Shown piece after piece: positions 9,201 to 10,150 of a stretch of DNA of 10,150 nt. The DNA is from Bacteroidota bacterium (GTDB lineage Bacteria; Bacteroidota; Bacteroidia; AKYH767-A; OLB10). Below the pieces are notes generated by a model that was not told the origin of the DNA, made no database searches, and was given only the letters and a program-made list of their open reading frames with translations. The translations under genes and the position numbers were made by a program. Position 1 is the first letter of the stretch; every line of letters begins with the position of its first letter. The stretch lies in contig JADKIC010000049.1 in assembly GCA_016721435.1 (NCBI GenBank), positions 1-10,150 of the forward strand, written 5' to 3'.

Positions 9201-9642
9201 AAATAAGTAAATCGGTAATAGTAAATAGTATTCCATTTTTCAGACTACCGACTGTTTTATACAAACCTTCATAATCCGTTTTGTTCATATTCTATCGCCA
9301 TATTTCGGCAGTGGATGAATAATAATTCATTTAATTTGCGGAAGAAAAATGATCCTTGTCAGTTTTGAAATGTTGTCAAAGCCATTCATCCTTATATAAA
9401 TATATCATCGTTATGATGGTTAAATCATAAATTTTAACTTTGAACATACAATTTTTTTCAAAATAAAAAAAATAAAAGCTTGCAGAATTAACAATTTATT
9501 AATATCCTTGTTCAGATTTATATTGTTCGCCAGCGCATTGCACCACAGATTCTTTACTGCTTTTCGTTTTTAGTTGACTGACCATTTGCGTTATTATTCT
9601 TTAGGTATTAAACTGTTTGTATTCATTTCATTCTTTAAGCGT
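9201..9642. other. AT-rich intergenic region after the operon
   Basis: The region is markedly AT-rich, with A/T runs around 9450-9475, and has no open frame of note on either strand. The operon must end here, but I see only a weak 6-base inverted repeat (9212-9217 with 9246-9251) and no convincing terminator. A -7-like element is marked separately. The rest shows no repeat, RNA gene or recognisable site. Confidence 0.5.
9411..9442 (+). promoter_or_regulatory. Possible Bacteroidota-type promoter
   Basis: TAACTTTG at 9435-9442 matches the Bacteroidota -7 consensus TAnnTTTG exactly. About 21 bases upstream only TTA (9411-9413) stands where TTG would be expected, so the -33 element is weak. It would drive the small signal-peptide frame starting at 9643, leaving a 200-base leader. 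An exact 6-position match can occur by chance in AT-rich DNA. Confidence 0.25.
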
Positions 9643-9793
9643 ATGAAAAACGTAATTAAAATAACCTGTTTACTACAACTCCTGATTCTGATTTTTTCAC
9701 AAGCCTGATGCGTTCACTGTCGATATGAAATCACATCCGGACAACATGAAATATCTGACAAATGAAATAATGAATACACGATCCCCGGTATAA
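9643..9793 (+). CDS. Possible short secreted peptide (broken after the signal peptide)
   Basis: The ATG at 9643 opens MKNVIKITCLLQLLILIFSQA, which has the Lys-rich start and Leu/Ile core of a signal peptide, and then meets a stop at 9706. The break comes just after a T6 run (9692-9697). Switching frame there gives HKPDAFTVDMKSHPDNMKYLTNEIMNTRSPV before a stop at 9791-9793, a peptide of about 50 residues. I do not recognise any family. It may be a real small exported peptide damaged by an indel, the 5' remnant of a longer gene, or chance. No Shine-Dalgarno sequence precedes it, which is normal for the apparent phylum. Confidence 0.35.
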
Positions 9794-9979
9794 GACACAA
9801 ATAATTTAGAAAAAAACAGTTATGCCCCCTATGTTACTATGGATCGTCCGATTTTGAGTTATACCATAACAATTCTGTTCAAGATTAAGCATCCAACTAA
9901 ATTACTTCACTCTATAAAAACGCCTCTTTACATCCATTAAAAATCACTTTCAAATAAATCAAATATTCAATACCATATT
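9794..9979. other. Short AT-rich spacer
   Basis: This spacer lies before the last gene. I see no gene, repeat or clear promoter consensus. A stop-free plus-strand stretch runs from 9794 to about 9938 with no internal start codon of interest and no recognisable motif. Confidence 0.4.
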
Positions 9980-10150
9980 ATGAAATCTATCTTCTACAGA
10001 TTACTCATATTCTTAAGCATAACCATTGAAACTCTCCAGGCACAGGTACCGCAAGCCATCCCCTATCAGGCGGTAGCAAGAGACCTGACTGGAAATCCTT
10101 ACATCAATCAGGCGATAATTCTCCGCTTCAGCATTCACGATGTTAGCGCG
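9980..10150 (+). CDS. Secreted protein, N-terminal fragment (runs off the window)
   Basis: The 57 visible codons begin with MKSIFYRLLIFLSITIETLQAQ, a Sec signal peptide with a positively charged start, a hydrophobic core and a likely cleavage after AQA or just before QVPQ. The mature start, VPQAIPYQAVARDLTGNPYINQAIILRFSIHD, is a recurrent N-terminal module of exported Bacteroidota proteins, often large and annotated as hypothetical or tail-fiber-domain proteins. The frame is open to the edge. The start is chosen because the signal peptide begins exactly there; the leader is AT-rich without a Shine-Dalgarno sequence. It is separated from the operon by about 780 bases and is unlikely to belong to it. 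Its function cannot be judged from this fragment. Confidence 0.8.
   Translation, partial: MKSIFYRLLIFLSITIETLQAQVPQAIPYQAVARDLTGNPYINQAIILRFSIHDVSA

Noticed and set aside
9212..9251. Inverted repeat TCGGTA / TACCGA after the last operon gene
   Set aside because: The stem is only six bases with a 28-base loop and no clean T run directly after it; not convincing as a terminator.
9450..9475. A/T homopolymer tracts
   Set aside because: Ordinary for an AT-rich intergenic region; no repeat unit or origin-like motif accompanies them.
1..10150. CRISPR arrays, tRNA or rRNA genes, transposases and phage genes
   Set aside because: I looked for spaced repeats, cloverleaf-like segments and mobile-element proteins and saw none.

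Overview
The window looks like a chromosomal fragment of a Bacteroidota bacterium, probably from a long-read or metagenomic assembly. Three things suggest this. The start codons I can place have AT-rich leaders without a clear Shine-Dalgarno sequence. The last open frame begins like the secreted proteins common in that phylum (a signal peptide, then QVPQAIPYQAVARD). The first gene encodes an HMG-CoA reductase that I read as belonging to the class I-like bacterial group. This assignment comes from protein motifs only, with no database search.

Layout: 1-324 is an unresolved leader. From 325 to 9200 seven genes run on the + strand with no intergenic space: HMG-CoA reductase (325-1563), UbiA-family prenyltransferase (1560-2351), PEP-synthase-like phosphotransferase (2348-4911), DUF3419/BtaA-like aminocarboxypropyl transferase (4908-5988), dolichol/phytol-kinase-like membrane protein (5985-6678), GNAT-like acyltransferase (6675-7676), and an AMP-forming acyl-adenylating enzyme with an OleC-like C-terminus (7673-9200). 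Every junction is a 4-base stop/start overlap: ATGA five times and CTGA once. The whole block therefore reads as one translationally coupled operon. An AT-rich gap follows (9201-9642), then a tiny signal-peptide frame (9643 onward) and the start of a secreted protein (9980 to the window edge).

Almost every gene in the operon is cut by frameshifts, yet the protein families can be followed across them by switching frame. Several shifts fall in mononucleotide runs and the gene boundaries are perfectly preserved. Uncorrected sequencing indels therefore explain the damage better than gene decay. The last gene is nearly intact, whereas the first three are badly broken.

Taken together, the operon suggests a dedicated pathway for an unusual isoprenoid or amino-containing lipid. 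HMG-CoA reductase supplies mevalonate, UbiA attaches a prenyl chain to an acceptor, the lipid kinase and the PEP-type phosphotransferase handle phosphate on an alcohol or metabolite, the BtaA-like enzyme adds an SAM-derived 3-amino-3-carboxypropyl group, and the GNAT-like and adenylating enzymes install or activate acyl groups. The product and the order of steps are inference. I do not know a characterised pathway with this gene set.
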